From: Amblyornis subalaris
Lineage: Eukaryota; Chordata; Aves; Passeriformes; Ptilonorhynchidae
DNA: 64,000 bases
Assembly (NCBI GenBank): GCA_018881555.1
Contig: JACAXG010000068.1
Location: 235,501 to 299,500, forward strand
Reading direction: 5' to 3'
In this document: piece by piece, positions 60,077 to 64,000 of the stretch
Layout: each line of letters opens with the position of its first letter
How positions within the stretch are numbered: position 1 is the stretch's first letter
Made by a program: the position numbers and the translations under genes
Notes under the pieces: generated by a model
Told to the model about the DNA's origin: nothing
The model's input: only the letters and a program-made list of their open reading frames with translations
The model's database searches: none

Positions 60077-60897
60077 TATTCTGATCCTTTAATTGTCACT
60101 TATCTGCTTATCCTACCTTGGGCTGGCTTTCTTTAGCCACTGAGCACATCGGACACTTTTCCTGACCGAAGTTTTCATCCAGGATGCTGCTCAGGGAATG
60201 TGCTGGGAGCTGGCTCTGCTCCCACCTCTCTTCCACAGTGTCCTGCTCCAAGAGCCACTGGCTGGGAGCAAGATGTGCCTTGCACGAGGCAAACAGGTGA
60301 GAGCATCTTCTGTAATGCAGATATGAAACCCTAAACCACGTCCCAGCCCAGGATGGCAGCAGGGACAGCTCAGTTGTCCTGNTTCACTTCCACGCAGCTC
60401 CCCATCGTCCCTAATTTTATATTGTGACATCTCCATGCTCTGCCTGTGAATTCCCTCCTGCTGTCAGAAGGTCACCAGGCCAGCTNGAAAGTGGTTTTTC
60501 ACACCCTGGCTAATCCAGAGGCACCTGGCTGCCTCCTCCCCACGGGAAAATGCTGACAACAAACCCAATTAGTGGGCAGCAGCAGTGTGGATGGGTGACA
60601 GCACTGGCCTTTATGGGACCAGCCAAACATTCAAGGGATTCAGGAGCAGCTCCTGGCTCTTCCTCAGACTCCTTCCGTGACCTTGGGCTCCAGCTCTGCG
60701 CTCACCTCTACCCACTGAGGCTAAAACACTTCCCAAACTTGGCCATGCAGATAGATTAATTTATGCTGAGGAAATAATCCATTAGGATGGGCACGAAGGT
60801 CTGTTTGGAATAAAATTGTAACCTGGTCAAGCTTTTTACCAGACTTGTGCATCAGCTGAATATTCTCAACATTCCCACAACGTCTGGGCTGAGCAGA
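60077..60897. other. Unique sequence, no gene seen
   Basis: No feature was recognised. Confidence 0.3.
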
Positions 60898-61077
60898 TTG
60901 AGTGGAACAGGCTGCCCAGAGAAGCTGTGGCTGCTCCATCCCTGCAAGTGTCCAGGGCCAGGTTGGACAGGGCTTGGGGCAACCTGGGATAGTGGAAGGT
61001 GTCCCTGCCCATGGCAGGGGGTGGGATGGGATGAGCTTTAAGGTCCCTTCCAACCAAACCATCCCGTGATTCTACAA
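60898..61077 (+). mobile_element. CR1 LINE 3' fragment
   Basis: 'tgagtggaacaggctgcccag' to 'accatcccgtgattctac'. Intact 3' end; lies about 240 bases left of the CpG island. Confidence 0.92.
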
Positions 61078-61304
61078 AATATCCAGGCCCAAGGGACGCT
61101 CCACAGCAGGAGGAAGGTCAGCAGGGGGTTAACTCCTCCTCACTCCGCTGCTTTTATCATGAGACTGAGGAATCCACCACTGCAGAACGGTCCACGGACC
61201 ACCGCTCATATTTAAATTAAATCAGGGGNTGCAGAGAGCCCTCCCCGTCCCAGACAGAGCACAGGCAGCCCCCGGGGCCCAGCTGCTTGCCCCGCATCAC
61301 TCAC

Positions 61305-61740
61305 CCAGCCCTGACCCNGCCTGCGGAGAGCCGCGCCAGCCTCCGGACATCCCCACGGCATCCCGGCTCCCGGGCAACCGGGATCACCCCAGCTCGGAAG
61401 GGGAATGAAAAACACGTCAACGCGCCCGGCCACACGGCCGTTCCCGGCTATAAATCACCACGGGGGCCCAGTGAGCAGGGCAGGAGGCGCCTGCCGAAGC
61501 CCAGCGCGCCGGGAAAGGCAGGAGAAGGCCGGAGCAGCCCGCCAGGACGTCGGCAGCGAGGATAATTGGTTTGCACACATTTCTCCCACACCCAATTACC
61601 GGCTCGGTTTGGCGTTCGACTGNTCGCGGCTCCGGTCGGGCAGAGCTGCCGCCGTTCCCATTCCCTAAATCATTCGGAAGGGCTCCTCTCCCCCGCGCCC
61701 TCCCGGCTCGCCGCGGCCCCGCCAGCACGAGGCAGGCCGC
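61305..61740 (-). promoter_or_regulatory. CpG island, likely RALY promoter/first exon
   Basis: The strongest CpG island in the window, roughly 45 CpGs in ~430 bases. At its left edge a minus-strand donor CTGG|GTGAGT (GT at 61304-61303) would end a first exon transcribed leftward, toward the RALY coding exon. No ATG-led long frame lies on minus, so the exon would be 5' UTR. An inner AG (CTCTCCGCAG, near 61320) could instead make this a short internal exon. If it is RALY exon 1, the gene has a 5' intron of about 59 kb, or shorter introns via the 56.6 kb exon. The transcription start cannot be fixed from sequence. Confidence 0.42.
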
Positions 61741-61744
61741 AGAT

Positions 61745-62065
61745 ATGCAGGAGCTGACATTTCTCTTTTGAGTAATTTGCGGTGGATTTCCTGCCCGTTT
61801 GATGTAGGCATTTTGTTCTCGGCGCTGATGTGACATTAATTATTGTTAAATATTCTTATCTGTTACACACAGTCCTGGTTAGATAAAGGTCAGCGTGTGA
61901 ACCCCTGACAGCGCTCGTTGCTGCCGTGCTCCGAAGCCAATTTGTCATCCTCTCCCTTCAATACCTTCATCTTAGTTTCAGTTCATTTTTCCATTAATTC
62001 AGGCACAGTAGAGAGCCATTAAAAAATGCAAAATCTCTCAGCTGTTCAGCTCGGCACTCGGACAG
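61745..62065. promoter_or_regulatory. Candidate conserved block beside CpG island
   Basis: Directly right of the island, AT-rich and non-repetitive. Motifs are CATTAATTATTG (near 61835), CTTATCTGTTA (GATA, near 61856), AGATAAAGGTCA (61881-61892, a GATA core next to a nuclear-receptor half site) and CCATTAATTC. It has the texture of a highly conserved proximal enhancer. Confidence 0.38.
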
Positions 62066-62268
62066 GGAATTATGAGCTCAGGGAGCACCAGTTGAACAGG
62101 GAGGGCAGGGAGTGAGGCCCAGGAAAATCCAGCAGCAGCCTCTTTTAAGGANCTCTATGGCTGCCCCCCAAAATCCGTGGATAGTTCTGCTTTAATGAAA
62201 ATCAGCCAAGCCTTGTGCAGCACGTGGTGCCTTCTCCCAGCCTGGTGTGCAGTGGGATAACAGCATAA
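62066..62268. other. Short unique spacer
   Basis: Nothing recognised. Confidence 0.3.
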
Positions 62269-62460
62269 TCCAGAGGCNCTGGCACAGACTGCCCAGGGAA
62301 GCTGNGGCTGCCCCATCCCTGGAAGTGTCCAAGGCCAGGCTGGAGGGGGCTTGGAGCACCCTGGGCTAGTGGAAGGTGTCCCACCCATGGCAGAGGGTGG
62401 CACTGGATGATATTTAAGGTCCCTTCCAACCCAAGCCATCCTGGGATTTATGATTCCATG
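62269..62460 (+). mobile_element. CR1 LINE 3' fragment
   Basis: 'cagaggcnctggcacagactg' to 'gggatttatgattccatg'. It ends just 28 bases before the candidate acceptor at 62488. Confidence 0.92.
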
Positions 62461-62488
62461 CTAAGCCCACACCACCCTCTCTTGGCAG

Positions 62489-62586
62489 AGGACAAGAAGG
62501 GCAAGCTCGAGCCGTCGTCACCAAATTTCCCCGAAGGGAAGCACATGGCAGTGATCCATCTTCCCAAAGACCTGAGGAGCAGCTGA
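62489..62586 (+). CDS. Possible terminal coding exon, unknown protein
   Basis: After a pyrimidine-rich acceptor (CCCTCTCTTGGCAG, AG at 62487-62488), one frame is open to a TGA at 62584-62586. It reads DKKGKLEPSSPNFPEGKHMA and then VIHLPKDLRSS. The composition is protein-like and lacks the Gly/Pro/Arg excess of nearby chance frames. The exon would start in phase 1, the phase left open by the orphan exon at 6204-6327, but the gap is 56 kb and the phase match has a one-in-three chance. I do not recognise the peptide. It is short, so chance is a serious alternative. Confidence 0.16.
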
Positions 62587-63476
62587 GCCTGCTCCTGGCG
62601 AGTAAAACCTGCACCTGCCTCTGCTCTGTCTCGCTTTTTATCTCTCTGACCAAACCATTCCCCTCTGCCACCCCGGGGTGTCGCTTCCCACGATGCCACC
62701 TGGGAGGTGGCGATGGGAACGCAGGGGCACCCTGGTGGGACTCACTCCAGCAGCCCCAGTCCCTGCTGGCCTTGGGACCCCTCACAGAGCCAGAACGGCA
62801 CCTCCGTGGCCTGTCAGGAGNGGGGGTGCCGAGGCTCTCCGGCAGCCTGTGTCCTGGCGTGGCTCTCCCCGGGACAGGTCACACAATCCCACAGGGACAC
62901 ACGTCAGCAGGGCACAACAACAGAGCCCGGGCTGGCACGGCTGCGAGCAGGCACCAGCCCAGCTCAGCTCACACGGGACAGGGAGCGGGGCTGGCAGCCC
63001 CAGGGCTGAACAGGCCTGCTGGACTGCCCGGCTGGAGCTCCTGTGCTCCATCCCGAGTGCTCCAGCGAGTCCTTGAATCCACAAACAGCCTGAATCCCAC
63101 CGAGGGAGCCGTTCACACGCTTCCACTGGAGTCTGTGCCTAAGCAAGTGTCTGAAACAGCACCCGAGAGCACTGACAGGGAGCACAGGGCACGAAGAGGA
63201 GCTGAGCCCCCAACACAGGACAACGAGCAGGGTGGAGATGCTCAGGCAGGGCAGGAGGCTCCCAAACCAGGGCTGGCTAAATCCAAGGGCTCAGCTGGCT
63301 GGAAAGGTGGATTCTGCTGCACGAGTAGAGCAGGATGAAAGGTGGATTGAGCAGGACTGAAGCACCACGCCACAAATCATGTGCTCGTCCCAGCACTTGG
63401 CAAATGGAAGAACGTTTGATCCTTTATTCGAACTGACATTTAATTTTGCATTGTGCCAGATCATTTTGTACTTTTA
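62587..63476. other. Non-coding, possible 3' UTR
   Basis: If the preceding exon is real, this would be its 3' UTR. The open frames here (up to 188 codons) are GC-driven and contain Ns or overlap each other. No repeat was recognised. Confidence 0.25.
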
Positions 63477-63492
63477 AATAAAAGAGAATAAA
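63477..63492 (+). terminator. Two AATAAA poly(A) signals
   Basis: AATAAA occurs at 63477-63482 and 63487-63492, followed about 60 bases later by a G/T-rich stretch ('caagtgtggggttttttt'). This is compatible with a plus-strand cleavage site ending the putative transcript with the exon at 62489. AATAAA alone is common, so support is weak. Confidence 0.25.
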
Positions 63493-63576
63493 CTCCCAAA
63501 CTCATCCCCCTCTCAGTGAAACACAAAGAAATAGTGCTGAATGTAATCAAGTGTGGGGTTTTTTTGCCTTCACTTG

Positions 63577-63902
63577 GAATCACAGAATCTTTAAGGTCGA
63601 GAAGGACTTCAAGTCCAACAATGCCAAGCCCACCACTAACCCATGTCCCTAAGATCCATATCCATGAATTTTTTGAGCACCTCCAGGGATGGTGACTCCA
63701 CCACTGCCCTGGGCAGTGTGTTCCAGAGCTTGACCACTTCAGGGACAACATTTTGCCTGATCTCCAACCTAAACCTCTCCTTGCCCAACCTGGGGCTGTT
63801 TCCTCTCCTCCTGTCCTTGAGCAGAGACCAACCTGGCTGCCCCCTCCTGTCAGGGAGTTGTGAAGAGNGAGAAGGTCCCACCTGAGCATCTTTTTCTCCA
63901 CA
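63577..63902 (-). mobile_element. CR1 copy, older subfamily, ~325 bp
   Basis: 'aatcacagaatctttaaggtc', 'caatgccaagcccaccac', 'agggatggtgactccaccac', 'tttcctctcctcctgtccttg', then the ORF2 tail. The longest copy of this subfamily in the window. Confidence 0.93.
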
Positions 63903-64000
63903 CTAAACATCCATCCTATTCATCACAACCATAAACAGACTCCTGGGACAAATATTCCCACCCCAGCTCCTCAGCTCAGCTACCCCCGTGCCAGTGGGAG
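63903..64000. other. Window end, nothing recognised
   Basis: About 100 bases without a recognised feature. Confidence 0.3.

Overview
The window is vertebrate nuclear DNA, almost certainly from a bird. It is saturated with 3' fragments of the avian non-LTR retrotransposon CR1 (about 44 segments, on both strands). It has long stretches of non-coding sequence, GC-rich islands, and one clearly recognisable coding exon. That exon (2332-2596, minus strand) is the first coding exon of RALY, the hnRNP C-like RNA-binding protein. It starts at the RALY initiator Met, carries RNP2 and RNP1 of the RRM, and is bounded by a consensus acceptor and donor with the phase expected for this gene. Nothing in the sequence identifies the species.

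Layout: positions 1-2331 are part of the RALY intron that follows the first coding exon; the rest of the gene must lie left of base 1. Everything to the right of 2596, for tens of kilobases, is best read as the long 5' intron(s) of RALY and its upstream flank. Two CpG-rich islands (about 56480-56940 and 61310-61740) each have a consensus minus-strand splice donor (GTGAGT) at their left edge. They are the best candidates for RALY 5' non-coding exons and promoters. A third, weaker CpG-rich block lies at 37010-37560. This matters because RALY neighbours EIF2S2 and ASIP (agouti) in vertebrates. Deletions that put agouti under the RALY promoter cause mouse lethal yellow and Japanese quail Yellow.

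On the plus strand, antisense to RALY, 6134-6330 holds a compact gene-start signature: TATA box, short leader, perfect Kozak ATG, 41 open codons, and a consensus donor. I do not recognise the peptide. At the far right (62489-62586) there is a possible terminal coding exon with a compatible splice phase, followed about 0.9 kb later by two AATAAA signals. Linking the two is speculative.

The rest is CR1 remnants, one or two probable MIR SINE relics, a GGAT microsatellite, and AT-rich unique blocks between repeats that look like conserved enhancers (for example 11160-11400, 12120-12290, 28320-28560, 34730-34990, 42080-42400, 61745-62065). Some carry clear transcription-factor words, such as an HNF4-type direct repeat, GATA sites, an octamer and homeodomain cores. 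The long open frames in the window are mostly GC-rich chance frames or frames running through CR1, and are not genes. No rRNA, tRNA, CRISPR, prokaryotic or viral gene was seen.
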